Of a stretch of 64,000 nt of DNA, positions 1 through 7,759 are shown in pieces. The stretch spans positions 434,001 through 498,000 of the forward strand of contig NZ_JGVU02000006.1 in assembly GCF_000708755.2 (NCBI RefSeq). Reading direction: 5' to 3'. Source of the stretch: Metabacillus indicus LMG 22858 (GTDB lineage Bacteria; Bacillota; Bacilli; Bacillales; Bacillaceae). The position numbers and the translations under genes were made by a program. Numbering within the stretch: the stretch's first letter is position 1; each line of letters begins with the position of its first letter. A model generated the notes under the pieces. That model ran no database searches. It was not told where the DNA came from and saw only the letters and a program-made list of their open reading frames with translations.

Positions 1-518
1 TCGGTGTACTTGGTCTCTTTCTGTATTTAGTACCCTACACAATGTGGACGAAACGCAAAACAATCTACAACACGGAAGTGGGAAGCTTATCAGGTGCCAT
101 TGCTCCGCTGATCGGCTGGGCAGCCATCTCGCCTGACCTGTTTCATCCGGCAGCTTTCGGCCTGTTCGTTCTTATGTTTTTATGGCAGCCTCCGCATTTT
201 TACGCGATTGCCATCAGACGCTTTGATGACTATAAAAACGCAGGCGTTCCAATGCTTCCGGTCGTGAAAGGAACACCGCGCGCCAAAATTCAAACAATCG
301 TTTATTTAATTGCCCTGCTAGCAGCTTCATTCCTTTTCCTGTCCTTCAGCAAAGTCGTTGCGTTCTCCATGTTCGCCCTGACTCTTGCATGGATGATCGC
401 AGGCCTTGCAGGCTATAAGAAAATGGACGACTACAAATGGGCAACAATGATGTTCATCTTCTCGCTGAATCATTTGACGATTATTTTCACTATGCTTATT
501 ATTGTTTCTTTCCTATAA
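1..518 (+). CDS. ctaB: Protoheme IX farnesyltransferase (heme O synthase), 3' part
   Basis: This is the C-terminal portion of the UbiA-family membrane enzyme that transfers a farnesyl group to heme b, giving heme O for cytochrome oxidase assembly. The frame is open from base 3, so the gene starts before the window; 171 residues are visible. The segment FLWQPPHFYAIAIRR and the following DDY..AGVPMLP are characteristic of CtaB/CyoE, and at least four hydrophobic helices follow. The stop is at 516-518, directly before a bidirectional terminator. CtaB is usually about 300 residues, so roughly the first 130 are missing. Family assignment is firm. Confidence 0.95.
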   Translation, partial: GVLGLFLYLVPYTMWTKRKTIYNTEVGSLSGAIAPLIGWAAISPDLFHPAAFGLFVLMFLWQPPHFYAIAIRRFDDYKNAGVPMLPVVKGTPRAKIQTIVYLIALLAASFLFLSFSKVVAFSMFALTLAWMIAGLAGYKKMDDYKWATMMFIFSLNHLTIIFTMLIIVSFL

Positions 519-547
519 GAAAAGCCAGCCGCTCAGGCTGGCTTTTT
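519..547. terminator. Bidirectional intrinsic terminator between ctaB and the RraB-like gene
   Basis: An A-rich start, the inverted repeat AAGCCAGCC / GGCTGGCTT, and a T-run follow the ctaB stop. The minus-strand gene ends at 549, so the hairpin probably serves both convergent genes. Confidence 0.8.
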
Positions 548-548
548 T

Positions 549-869
549 CTATTCCGTCATAACACCCCAGCCGTCCGCGTATCCGCCAAGAGGCTTTACA
601 ATCGCATCGAGCTTTTTCTGCACGGCCGTAATTTCATTGTGCTTCAAATGCATTTTAATGGAACCGAAGCATGTCCACTCTTCCACATCATCATCATACT
701 CCATCATGAACTTATAACCGTTATCAGCAAGCGCCTTAATCATCGCTTCCCCGTTCTTCTCATCTGGTACAGCTACATAAAAATCAACATTGTGAGGCTT
801 TTTAAAATTCAGCCCTTCCCTGTAAAGCATGCTCAGGATCTTGCCGTCCTCATCCTTTGGAAACTTCAT
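549..869 (-). CDS. RraB-family protein (regulator of RNase E activity B-like)
   Basis: A 106-residue soluble acidic protein with the RraB fold signature: an N-terminal DGKILSMLYREG segment, then KPHNVDFYVAVPDE and a central EYDDDVEEWTC block. In Proteobacteria RraB binds and inhibits RNase E. Bacillus has RNase Y instead, so the target here is unknown and the function should not be carried over. It is a single gene convergent with ctaB. An AGGAGGAGT-type ribosome-binding site precedes the ATG at 869. Confidence 0.75.
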   Translation of the reverse strand: MKFPKDEDGKILSMLYREGLNFKKPHNVDFYVAVPDEKNGEAMIKALADNGYKFMMEYDDDVEEWTCFGSIKMHLKHNEITAVQKKLDAIVKPLGGYADGWGVMTE

Positions 870-1010
870 TCTTACTCCTCCTGCTACTCAAGTCTCTATC
901 CATTATAAAGCATTCCCATCCTAAAGACCGAGAAAAGTTCAGTCCGATGCCGAATCTGTTTTTCGCGCCGGCTCCCATATAATGAAAGTAACTTAAGGAG
1001 GCGGTAAAAA

Positions 1011-1169
1011 ATGAATAACCACGATTTTTATGTCATGGAAGAACTTCATAAACTCGAAAAGGAAGCACAGCTTAATAAGATGAGAACTGACGATGCCCTT
1101 CAATCCTATTCTAAGGTTCAGCGGAAAAAAGTATGCGCGGACTTTGGGCTATTTAAAATCTGTTTTTGA
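1011..1169 (+). CDS. Small hypothetical protein (52 aa)
   Basis: A short frame beginning ATG-AAT-AAC is preceded by a strong AAGGAGGCGG ribosome-binding site (995-1004) at normal spacing, which is the main reason to call it. The N-terminal 30 residues (MEELHKLEKEAQLNKM) look like a charged amphipathic helix; the C-terminus has two cysteines. A TATAAT-like hexamer lies at 978-983 without a good -35. The family is not recognised; a real small gene is likely but not proven. Confidence 0.5.
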   Translation: MNNHDFYVMEELHKLEKEAQLNKMRTDDALQSYSKVQRKKVCADFGLFKICF

Positions 1170-1246
1170 AATTTGAATTAACCACTATTCCTTGATAAGT
1201 AGATATGCTAGAATTGGATATATCTGTAATAATTGGAGGCCTGAAA

Positions 1247-1579
1247 ATGAAAAGAACCATTTTTGGTGCATCAATGTTATTACTTCTCGGAGCATGTTCA
1301 CAAGATCATTCCATTTATGAAGATAATGAAAGAGAAAAAGCCATTGGAGAAAAAATCTTTCATGAGTTAAGCAAAGAGGAATACAACAATGTAGCCGGAC
1401 ACATCGTGGCGGAAGGCATTATTGAAGAAAAGAAGACCATCGCTTTCCTGATAAGACCTCCGGAAGGTGTCAGTTACAGCACGCTTAAGCAAAATGCAAC
1501 TGATGGGATCAATCACGTTCTAAATGAAAATGACATCAGCGGTTATACGATTGAAATAAAAAAAGAGCCAAAATGGTAG
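1247..1579 (+). CDS. Putative lipoprotein, 110 aa, unknown function
   Basis: The frame is open from 1205, but the start is placed at 1247 because TTGGAGG (1233-1239) precedes this ATG and it begins a proper signal sequence: MKRT, a hydrophobic stretch, then lipobox LLGAC with cysteine at residue 17. The mature part is mixed alpha/beta (AGHIVAEGIIEEKKTIAFLIRP). Export and lipid anchoring are well supported; no function is recognised. A terminator follows at once. Confidence 0.7.
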   Translation: MKRTIFGASMLLLLGACSQDHSIYEDNEREKAIGEKIFHELSKEEYNNVAGHIVAEGIIEEKKTIAFLIRPPEGVSYSTLKQNATDGINHVLNENDISGYTIEIKKEPKW

Positions 1580-1582
1580 GTT

Positions 1583-1610
1583 CGAGAACTCATAACGAGT
1601 TCTCTTTTTC
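1583..1610 (+). terminator. Intrinsic terminator after the lipoprotein gene
   Basis: Inverted repeat GAGAACT / AGTTCTC with a short loop followed by TTTTTCG, directly after the stop at 1577-1579. Confidence 0.75.
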
Positions 1611-1630
1611 GTTTATATCAATCAACTTAT

Positions 1631-1657
1631 AAAACGGCGATTCCCTCAAGAATCGCC
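1631..1657 (-). terminator. Intrinsic terminator of the MerR-family gene
   Basis: Perfect 8-bp stem GGCGATTC / GAATCGCC; on the minus strand it is followed by TTTTAT, just after the regulator's stop codon. Confidence 0.75.
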
Positions 1658-1666
1658 GCTCCACTC

Positions 1667-2395
1667 TCACTTCTTGCGAGTATCTGCGTAAACTGCCATC
1701 GCATCCCGCATGAAAACGGCAAGACCTTCACCGAACTTGTCGATGTTCTTAGTAAACCGCTCATCGTCAATATACAGCTGGCCAAGCCCTTTGAACGCAT
1801 CAAGTGAATAGCTGCCAAATTCATTGAGAAGGGTATACCATTCGCCGATTGCTTCCTGTGCCTCCTTAGAATCAGGTGCTGTATGGCGCACATCTGCAAG
1901 TCTTCTGTACAGGTCGTTGAACCGCTCCTGCATATCTTGATTCATACCGGCTGCTTTTTGATTCGCCTCATCAACTGCTTTGTCCCCGTAAAGCTTCCGT
2001 GCCTCCTCCTCATAAGGATTATGGCTGAAGTCAAAGCCTTTGAATTTTTCTTTTTGTGACATCTCAATTTCTCCTTTCGTATGCTGTATCGTTTTTTCAA
2101 CCGTCTCAATCATCTGATCCAGCCGCTTCCGCTTCTCGAGGAGCATTCGGCGGTGAAGCTCCAGAGCTTCTTTTCTGTCAAATGTAGGACTGCTGATGAT
2201 TTCATTTATTTTTTTCAAAGGGAAACCGAGCTCTTTAAAAAACAAGATCTGCTGCAGCGTTTCAAGATTTTCACTGGAATAGATCCGGTACCCTGACTCT
2301 GTTACCTCGTCAGGCACTAAGAGTCCAATCTCATCGTAATGATGCAGCGTGCGCACACTGATTCCGGTTAAATCTGCCACTTCTTTTACTTTCAT
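1667..2395 (-). CDS. mta: MerR-family multidrug-responsive activator, Mta/TipAL type
   Basis: A 242-residue transcription factor. Residues 1-70 are a MerR winged helix-turn-helix ([22 protein letters not shown], then SGYRIYS), residues about 75-110 form the dimer coiled coil, and 120-242 are a TipAS antibiotic-recognition domain (FRGLG-like [15 protein letters not shown] and YGEGL-like [12 protein letters not shown]). The overall pattern matches B. subtilis Mta, which activates efflux pump genes and itself. No pump gene adjoins it here, so its targets are elsewhere or limited to its own promoter. The upstream promoter has the 19-bp spacer typical of MerR control. A true orthologue of Mta is likely but not certain. 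Confidence 0.8.
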   Translation of the reverse strand: MKVKEVADLTGISVRTLHHYDEIGLLVPDEVTESGYRIYSSENLETLQQILFFKELGFPLKKINEIISSPTFDRKEALELHRRMLLEKRKRLDQMIETVEKTIQHTKGEIEMSQKEKFKGFDFSHNPYEEEARKLYGDKAVDEANQKAAGMNQDMQERFNDLYRRLADVRHTAPDSKEAQEAIGEWYTLLNEFGSYSLDAFKGLGQLYIDDERFTKNIDKFGEGLAVFMRDAMAVYADTRKK

Positions 2396-2419
2396 GCTGT
2401 GAGCCTCCCTTCACTTGTT

Positions 2420-2450
2420 ACTTTAAAGTATGACGCAGCGTGAGGGTCAA
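2420..2450 (-). promoter_or_regulatory. MerR-type promoter with 19-bp spacer upstream of mta
   Basis: On the minus strand TTGACC (2445-2450) is separated by 19 bp from TAAAGT (2420-2425). MerR-family activators act on over-long spacers of 19-20 bp, and the spacer holds an imperfect dyad (CTCACG...CGTCAT). Autoregulation by the adjacent gene is inferred. Confidence 0.6.
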
Positions 2451-2485
2451 TAGTCTTTTTCAAAAAAAAAGCACTTTTTGCAGGG

Positions 2486-2615
2486 GTACCGGTTCCTTTC
2501 CGCTCCAGGAACTTGCTTTCCGCGGGGACGACCGGGAGCTTCCTCGCTGCGCTTGCGGGATCTCCCGCGCCATCTTCATCCCGCAGGAGTCAAGTTCCTT
2601 CCGCTGCAATCCACT
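2486..2615. repeat. Structured dispersed repeat, copy 1 (about 130 bp)
   Basis: This noncoding segment has a second copy at 17451-17580. Shared blocks include CGCTCCAG, CTTGCTTTCCGCGGGGA, GGTCTCCCG-like text, ATCCCGCAGGAGTCAAGT and CCTTCCGCT. It folds into nested stems: GGAACTTG pairs with CAAGTTCC, GCGGG with CCCGC, and CGGGAG with CTCCCG. One A-T pair of the outer stem is a C-G pair in copy 2, so structure is probably conserved. Small frames on both strands here are not genes. No insertion-sequence gene is present. Confidence 0.8.
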
Positions 2616-2654
2616 GGAGTTTTGCGGCTGAAAGAAGAATACTTTAGAAAAGAC

Positions 2655-2690
2655 CAAAAAAGACTTTAGCATTTGTGCTAAAGTCTTTTT
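2655..2690. terminator. Intrinsic terminator at the 3' end of minJ
   Basis: A perfect stem GACTTTAGCA / TGCTAAAGTC with A-rich and T-rich flanks, so it can act on both strands. It lies directly after the minJ stop (2692). Confidence 0.85.
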
Positions 2691-2691
2691 G

Positions 2692-3870
2692 TCACACTGC
2701 TTCTATTCCCCACTTCTTATCGTCCTGAACAAACAGGATGCCAAGTTCGTGGTGTTCGCCTTTGTAAATGGCACCCTGAACAAAGCGGATTTCTCCGTTG
2801 TGGCCGATGACTTCCATCTTGCAAAATGCCCCGTTGATCTGCAGGGCCTGATAAAACTCATCGACCGTTTTAACAGGCGTACCGTTCGTTTTCATAATAA
2901 TCTCGCCGACCTCAAGCTGGAGCTTGACCGCTGGTGAATTGGGCAGAATGCCAAGAACCATCAGTCCCTGATCGCGCTTTGAAAAATAGAAGGCCGCTGA
3001 GTTGTCGTTCATGCGCTGGCGGACAGTCAGGAACTCTCTGCCGATAATCGCTATGATTGCAGCTGCAAACGCAAGCGGTGTGATCCAAATACTCGCTGCA
3101 GCGATGGCGGTAATCCCTATGCCAAGCCAGATTATGCGTTTTGATGTGACCATAATGCTTTCTTTTGGAAGAGAGCCCTGAACACGCTGATGAAATCCGA
3201 TAATATAAGGAATAAATAAAAGCATGAACGGCTCATTTCCGATTGTGAAAACAGGCCACCATGGCAGGCTTTCTGTCAGTGTACCGCCAGGAACAAGCAG
3301 AAGCAGCGGTACAAGCCATGTACGGTTGGCAACATGATTGCCGATCGGAAGACCCCTGCTGCTCTTCAGCAGAAACGGAGAAGTCTTCACGTGTCCTGTC
3401 TTATATGCCAGAGATCCCTCAACGATGAGGAAAAATCCCATAAGCAGAGCAAGAACCGCAAAGCTTGTCCCCTCAAGCGCAAGCCTTCCTGATAATATCC
3501 CAGTGTTCATTAGAATGAGCACCGCGAACATCGTAAGTCCAAGCGTATAGGCAGGAGAAAGAAATCTGAGCTGCATCGTTAATGCCAAGAGTACAGTTAC
3601 TGCTCCAAGTACGATGACTGCACCGGACGGCATGCCAAAACCAAACGCAAGCGCTGCTGCTGAAAGGACCAAACCTGTAAGCAGTCCTTTTGAATATGTA
3701 AACCGAACTTCTTCGTAAAGATCTTGAATCCTTGTGTGAAAGGATTTGCGCTCACGCTTTACGCGGATGTATCCAAACACAAGACTGTAAATAAGGAAAA
3801 AATAAACGAGAGGATGAATAAAAAACCTTCCCATTGCAAATAGAAATTCAAGCAGCCAGTTTTCAAGCAA
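2692..3870 (-). CDS. minJ: MinJ, polytopic septum-placement protein
   Basis: A 392-residue membrane protein with about eight hydrophobic helices in the first 280 residues and a C-terminal PDZ domain (about 300-385; GLMVLGILPNSPAVKLQLEVGEIIMKTNG). MinJ bridges DivIVA and MinD at division sites and poles; in B. subtilis it has about 397 residues. The position next to swrA and ctpB is the same as in B. subtilis. The gene ends at a strong terminator. Confidence 0.9.
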   Translation of the reverse strand: MLENWLLEFLFAMGRFFIHPLVYFFLIYSLVFGYIRVKRERKSFHTRIQDLYEEVRFTYSKGLLTGLVLSAAALAFGFGMPSGAVIVLGAVTVLLALTMQLRFLSPAYTLGLTMFAVLILMNTGILSGRLALEGTSFAVLALLMGFFLIVEGSLAYKTGHVKTSPFLLKSSRGLPIGNHVANRTWLVPLLLLVPGGTLTESLPWWPVFTIGNEPFMLLFIPYIIGFHQRVQGSLPKESIMVTSKRIIWLGIGITAIAAASIWITPLAFAAAIIAIIGREFLTVRQRMNDNSAAFYFSKRDQGLMVLGILPNSPAVKLQLEVGEIIMKTNGTPVKTVDEFYQALQINGAFCKMEVIGHNGEIRFVQGAIYKGEHHELGILFVQDDKKWGIEAV

Positions 3871-3958
3871 ATCCTGTCACCACCTTATATCCTTTCGTCT
3901 GACTCTACTGCTATTTTATCAGATAAAAATAGCATTGAGTATCCTGCATGAGCAAAGT

Positions 3959-4312
3959 TTACTTTAATTTGCTCCACAAATGCAGATTCGAAAGGGAAAA
4001 ATCAAGGAGGGAATCGTCCACTTTTATTTCCAGCACTTCTTCAATCAGCTGCATTGAACGTTTTATATCCGTGAGGTTTAACGAAAGACGCCTGTAGTTT
4101 TCCGTCAAATAGTGAAAGTAGTCTTCGACGCAAGTCTTGTTCACTTCCTGAAGATGCTTGACGTCAGTGTAATTAGCAAGGTACATGCAGAACAGCTGTA
4201 CCCATTTGCTGACCTTTGCATGAGAGGAGTTTGCCGTTTGCAGTCTCATCTTAAATTCCTCTGTTAACTGCTTATACGTTTGTTCTCTCATCACACTTGC
4301 CCTTTTTTTCAA
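3959..4312 (-). CDS. swrA: SwrA, swarming motility activator
   Basis: A 117-residue protein acting with DegU on the fla/che promoter in B. subtilis. Recognised by the C-terminal half (LNLTDIKRSM, then LLDFSLSNLHLW) and by its place between minJ and ctpB. The start is set at TTG 4310-4312: GGGGAG lies 5 nt upstream, the protein then begins KKRASVMRE like the B. subtilis protein, and the length is the same. An upstream ATG at 4333 in the same frame has no ribosome-binding site. The start codon is followed by seven consecutive A residues, a potential slippage site. Confidence 0.88.
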   Translation of the reverse strand: MKKRASVMREQTYKQLTEEFKMRLQTANSSHAKVSKWVQLFCMYLANYTDVKHLQEVNKTCVEDYFHYLTENYRRLSLNLTDIKRSMQLIEEVLEIKVDDSLLDFSLSNLHLWSKLK

Positions 4313-4390
4313 TTGATCTCCCCATCTTTCCATAGGCTGTTTTCGCTCTTTGTTTACGTTTTACAGGAAGCATTAATGCTCTTTTCCTTT

Positions 4391-4412
4391 ATAATCAAAA
4401 CGTTTTGATTAT
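4391..4412. promoter_or_regulatory. 22-bp perfect palindrome upstream of swrA (candidate operator)
   Basis: ATAATCAAAAC followed by its exact reverse complement, about 80 bp upstream of the swrA start. There is no T-run on either side long enough for a terminator. The AT-rich symmetrical form with a central CG suits a dimeric regulator. The regulator is unknown. Confidence 0.45.
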
Positions 4413-4643
4413 CATGCAACAAAGGGGCACGAAAAGAGCCGTTCTTATTTAGTGTGTTGTAGAACAGTACTTCCATCGTAAAACGAAATATCGAACTATT
4501 CAACTAGCTAAAGATTCATTTTTATGTGCCCGAAAAGTCTGTACTAATTATAAAAATACGGAAATTCCCGCTTTTTTCCGTCGCTTTTTCACTAAAAAGT
4601 TAGTAAATCGTCCTAAATGTAGATAATATGTTATTTTTATCCA
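4413..4643. other. swrA-ctpB intergenic region, AT-rich, no gene
   Basis: About 230 bp without a plausible coding frame. It must contain the swrA promoter. Isolated TATAAT-like hexamers occur but none has a convincing -35, and I found no SigD-type -35/-10 pair. Confidence 0.5.
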
Positions 4644-4676
4644 TAAAAAAGCCAGCTCGCATTCTTGCGGCTGACT
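4644..4676 (-). terminator. Intrinsic terminator of ctpB
   Basis: On the minus strand CAGC-CGCA / TGCG-A-GCTG forms a stem with one bulge, followed by a T-run (TTTTTTATGG). Confidence 0.75.
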
Positions 4677-4688
4677 CACTCGAACATA

Positions 4689-6158
4689 CTATTGGTTTGA
4701 TATCGTTTCTAATGCTTTATTCAGCTGGTTATCGTGTTTCCCGTCTGTGCGCTGTTTGGAGATTTGCTCATTGATTTCATTTGCTGTTGCGATATCAATG
4801 GTTCCTGATTGTTTAAGGCTGTGTTTTTTCTGGAACGTCTTTACGGCATCGGCCATTTTCTTGCCGTAGTAGCCGTCTTCTCGTCCAGTGTCATACCCAA
4901 GGCCTTTCAGCAGCACTTGTGCCACCTTGATCTGTTCGTCATTCATATCAAGGGCAAGCGGCTTTTCAAGCTGAATCGGTGGAGATGTCAGGTGCTTAGG
5001 CTGTGCCACTTTGACTGTCGGCGCAACTCCTTTTTTATGGATCCAGTTTCCTTCAGGAGTTAGCCACTTATAAAGAGTCAGCTTGATGTTGCTGCCGTCT
5101 CCCATAGGTACTGCCTGCTGGACGGTTCCCTTTCCGAAAGAGGTTTCGCCGATAATGTCATAGTTGCCCGCCTCTTTAAGCGCTCCAGCCAGAATTTCCG
5201 ATGCAGAAGCACTTCCTTTATCAATCAGAACAGATACAGGATAGTCTTTTTTCTCTCGAAGATTCGAGAAATACCGTTTCTTTTCTCCGTTGCGCTCTTC
5301 AATTTGAATGTAAGGCTGGTCCTTTGTGACAAATTGCTTCAAGATCTCTTCAACACTTTGCAGATACCCTCCCGGATTGCCGCGCACGTCAAGAACAAGT
5401 CCTTTTATATTCTGGTCTTCAAGCTTGGCCAGTTCTTCCGTAAAGTCCTCTGCTGTATCTTCAGAAAAAGAGGTGATTTCAAGATAGCCGATTTTCTTCT
5501 TGCCCTGCTGTTTAATGGAACTGAATACTGTCTCAATCGGAATCTCATCACGCGTGACATCAAAGCTCAGCTTTTCCTTTGAGCCTGCACGCATAACTTC
5601 AATTTTTACCGTGGTCCCTTTTTTCCCGCGGATCTTTAACACCGTATCATTTAAATCACTGCCGACTGTCGATTCACCGTCAATGGAAACAATCTCATCA
5701 TTCGGCTGGAGACCTGCCTTTTCAGCCGGTGAATTCTTAAACGGGGAAACAATGATGATTTTCCCGCCATCCATTCCAACTTCAGCGCCGATTCCTTCAA
5801 AAGAAGAATCAAGGCTGTCCGAAAATTGCTTCGCTGTTTCTTTATCCATATAAACCGAATAAGGGTCATTCAGCGTAGAAAGCATTCCCTGAATGGCACC
5901 TTCCAGTAGCTGCTCCTCATCTACTTCCTCAACATACTTGCTTGAAATCAGCTCATACGCTTGTTTTACCTTCTCAAGGCCTTCTGTTTCCTGTCCGCGC
6001 TCTCCCTTTAAAACATCCGTAACGGCAGGAACGGAAAGCTCTTTTGCGGTTGCATCCTGCTGCTTGTCATGCTCGTAAAACTGGATGCCGGTGTACATGC
6101 CCCCTGCACCCAGGACCAGGGAAAGAGCCATCAGTAGGGCTGTCATTTTCTGCTTCAT
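4689..6158 (-). CDS. ctpB: CtpB-type carboxy-terminal processing protease (S41)
   Basis: A 489-residue exported serine protease. Order: membrane/signal segment (about 5-25), PDZ domain (about 115-200, FEGIGAEVGMDGGKIIIV), S41 catalytic core with GSASASEI (315-322) and FGKGTVQ carrying the general base Lys343, then a C-terminal peptidoglycan-binding type 1 domain (about 405-470). In B. subtilis CtpB cleaves SpoIVFA in the intermembrane space and so triggers SigK activation during sporulation. Both catalytic motifs are intact. It has its own likely promoter upstream. Confidence 0.9.
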   Translation of the reverse strand: MKQKMTALLMALSLVLGAGGMYTGIQFYEHDKQQDATAKELSVPAVTDVLKGERGQETEGLEKVKQAYELISSKYVEEVDEEQLLEGAIQGMLSTLNDPYSVYMDKETAKQFSDSLDSSFEGIGAEVGMDGGKIIIVSPFKNSPAEKAGLQPNDEIVSIDGESTVGSDLNDTVLKIRGKKGTTVKIEVMRAGSKEKLSFDVTRDEIPIETVFSSIKQQGKKKIGYLEITSFSEDTAEDFTEELAKLEDQNIKGLVLDVRGNPGGYLQSVEEILKQFVTKDQPYIQIEERNGEKKRYFSNLREKKDYPVSVLIDKGSASASEILAGALKEAGNYDIIGETSFGKGTVQQAVPMGDGSNIKLTLYKWLTPEGNWIHKKGVAPTVKVAQPKHLTSPPIQLEKPLALDMNDEQIKVAQVLLKGLGYDTGREDGYYGKKMADAVKTFQKKHSLKQSGTIDIATANEINEQISKQRTDGKHDNQLNKALETISNQ

Positions 6159-6195
6159 CTTGTTCCTCCTTTGGTAGGCTTGACGATTGGTTATG

Positions 6196-6224
6196 TAGAT
6201 ACCAGTACAGCTAGTATATGTAAA
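6196..6224 (-). promoter_or_regulatory. Candidate SigA promoter of ctpB
   Basis: Minus strand TTTACA (6219-6224), 17-bp spacer, TATCTA (6196-6201) with an extended TG one base upstream of the -10. About 40 nt before the ctpB ATG. Confidence 0.5.
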
Positions 6225-6270
6225 TTATGGATCATTCATGTAGGACAAGGCAATCTCTATGAAAAAAAGT

Positions 6271-6309
6271 CAAAAAAAACTCCTAAAACGCTTTGTTTTA
6301 GGAGTTTTC
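6271..6309 (-). terminator. Intrinsic terminator of the M23 hydrolase gene
   Basis: Long stem AAAACTCCTAAAAC / GTTTTAGGAGTTTT; on the minus strand it is followed by TTTTTTTGAC. Confidence 0.85.
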
Positions 6310-6313
6310 ATTC

Positions 6314-7666
6314 TTATTGAAGATAGTTCATCGGGTTTACAGGGTTTTTCCAAGCACCGTCATGAATTTCAAAGTGAAGATGCTTTCCTGTTGAACGTCC
6401 AGTGTTACCCATGTAACCAAGCTGCTGTCCTTTGCTTACAGACTGTCCAGCACTTACGTGACGTGCATCTAAGTGAGCGTATACCGTTGTATACGTCTTG
6501 CCGTCGATGTTATGCGTGATAAAGACTGCATTTCCGTAGCTGCTTGAGTAGTATGAACGGATAACCGTACCTGCTGCTGATGCAACTACAGGAACGTTCG
6601 CCGAACGGTTGGCAATGTCAATACCTGCATGGAGTTTGCCCCATCTATGGCCGTATCCTGATGTAAAAGTACCTTGTGCAGGCCACATGAACTTACCGCC
6701 TGTAACAGCTGGTGCTGGTGCCGGCTTAGCAGGTGCTGGAGCCGGAGACGAACTTCCGGAAGAGCTGCCTGATGATGATGACTTCTTAGGTGAAGATGGT
6801 TTGGCTGCTGCTGCTTGAGCTGCCGCTTCCTGCTTCGCTCTTTCTTCTGCTGCCGCCGCTTCTGCTGCTTCACGGCGCTTGCGCTCAGCTTCTTGTTTTT
6901 GACGCTCAATTTCTTTAGCGATCGCTGCTTCCTGCTCTTTCAGGAACGCTGCTTCGTCTTCTAGTTCGTAGATTGCTGCTTCTGTAGACTTATGCTGTGC
7001 TTTCACTTGCTCAATTAGTTTATTCTTTTCTGCTGCCTGTTTCTTAAGCTGCTGCTTTAAAGATTCAAGCTCAATTAAAGCTGTTTCCAGATTCTGCAGT
7101 TCGCTGCTTAGTTCTGCTTCACTTTGCTCAAGAAGTTTCTTATCTTCTTCATGCGCTTTAATAATTTCTTTATCAGCATCGACGATTTGTGTTACTGCAC
7201 TTACGCGTGTAACAAGATCACCGAAATCCTGAGCACCGAGCAGCACATCCAAATAGCTCACTACTCCGCCTGTTTCCTGCAGGGAACGGACGCGGTTTTC
7301 CAATAGCTCATTGCGTTCTGCAATGCGTTTTTTCACTTCCTGAATTTGAACCTTCAGTTCCTGAATCTTTTTCTTTGCTTCTTCAATTTCAGCCTGGCGC
7401 TCACGGATTTTTTCGTTCGTCTCCGCTGTTTGCTTATCAAGCTTTTCAATGTCTGCGTTCAGCTTTTCTTCTTTGCTTTTAAGCTCAGAAAGCTCGCCCT
7501 GTTTTTCTTTAATATTTGAATCTACTCCAGAACGCTCAGTTTGGAGTTCTGATTTTTTCTTTTCTAATTCTGTGTTTGCGTAAGCTTTTTCTTGGGTAAC
7601 TGGTATAATAACGGAGCTTGTCCCAACCAAAGCCGCAAGGCCAAGTGCCAGTAATTTCTTTCTCAC
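6314..7666 (-). CDS. EnvC-like murein hydrolase: coiled coil plus M23 (LytM) domain
   Basis: A 450-residue secreted protein. A signal peptide (1-31, ending near YANT) is followed by a long charged coiled coil (about 32-265), a low-complexity Ala/Ser/Pro linker (about 265-325), and an M23 peptidase domain (about 340-445) with zinc/catalytic motifs HAGID and HLHFEIH intact. It is the next gene downstream of ftsE-ftsX, 90 bp away. This layout resembles EnvC and PcsB, which are switched on by FtsEX; in B. subtilis FtsEX instead activates the remote CwlO. Unlike EnvC of E. coli, the metal ligands are kept, so it is probably an active endopeptidase controlled by FtsEX. Confidence 0.85.
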   Translation of the reverse strand: MRKKLLALGLAALVGTSSVIIPVTQEKAYANTELEKKKSELQTERSGVDSNIKEKQGELSELKSKEEKLNADIEKLDKQTAETNEKIRERQAEIEEAKKKIQELKVQIQEVKKRIAERNELLENRVRSLQETGGVVSYLDVLLGAQDFGDLVTRVSAVTQIVDADKEIIKAHEEDKKLLEQSEAELSSELQNLETALIELESLKQQLKKQAAEKNKLIEQVKAQHKSTEAAIYELEDEAAFLKEQEAAIAKEIERQKQEAERKRREAAEAAAAEERAKQEAAAQAAAAKPSSPKKSSSSGSSSGSSSPAPAPAKPAPAPAVTGGKFMWPAQGTFTSGYGHRWGKLHAGIDIANRSANVPVVASAAGTVIRSYYSSSYGNAVFITHNIDGKTYTTVYAHLDARHVSAGQSVSKGQQLGYMGNTGRSTGKHLHFEIHDGAWKNPVNPMNYLQ

Positions 7667-7726
7667 TCTCTAGTTCCTCCCTTTATCTTATCTCTCTATC
7701 ATTCTCTGAATTTCACATCATCCAGA

Positions 7727-7759
7727 GAAAACAAGCAATCCTTAAAGACTGCTTGTTTA
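7727..7759 (-). terminator. Intrinsic terminator after ftsX
   Basis: Stem AAACAAGCA / TGCTTGTTT beginning at the ftsX stop; minus-strand tail TTTTCTC. It separates ftsEX from the M23 gene, although read-through is possible. Confidence 0.65.

Noticed and set aside
2440-2672. Short frames on both strands
   Set aside because: They lie in the dispersed repeat, and similar frames appear in copy 2, as expected from a GC-rich noncoding element.
4413-4620. SigD promoter for swrA
   Set aside because: A CGATAT sequence exists, but no TAAA-type -35 lies at the right distance.
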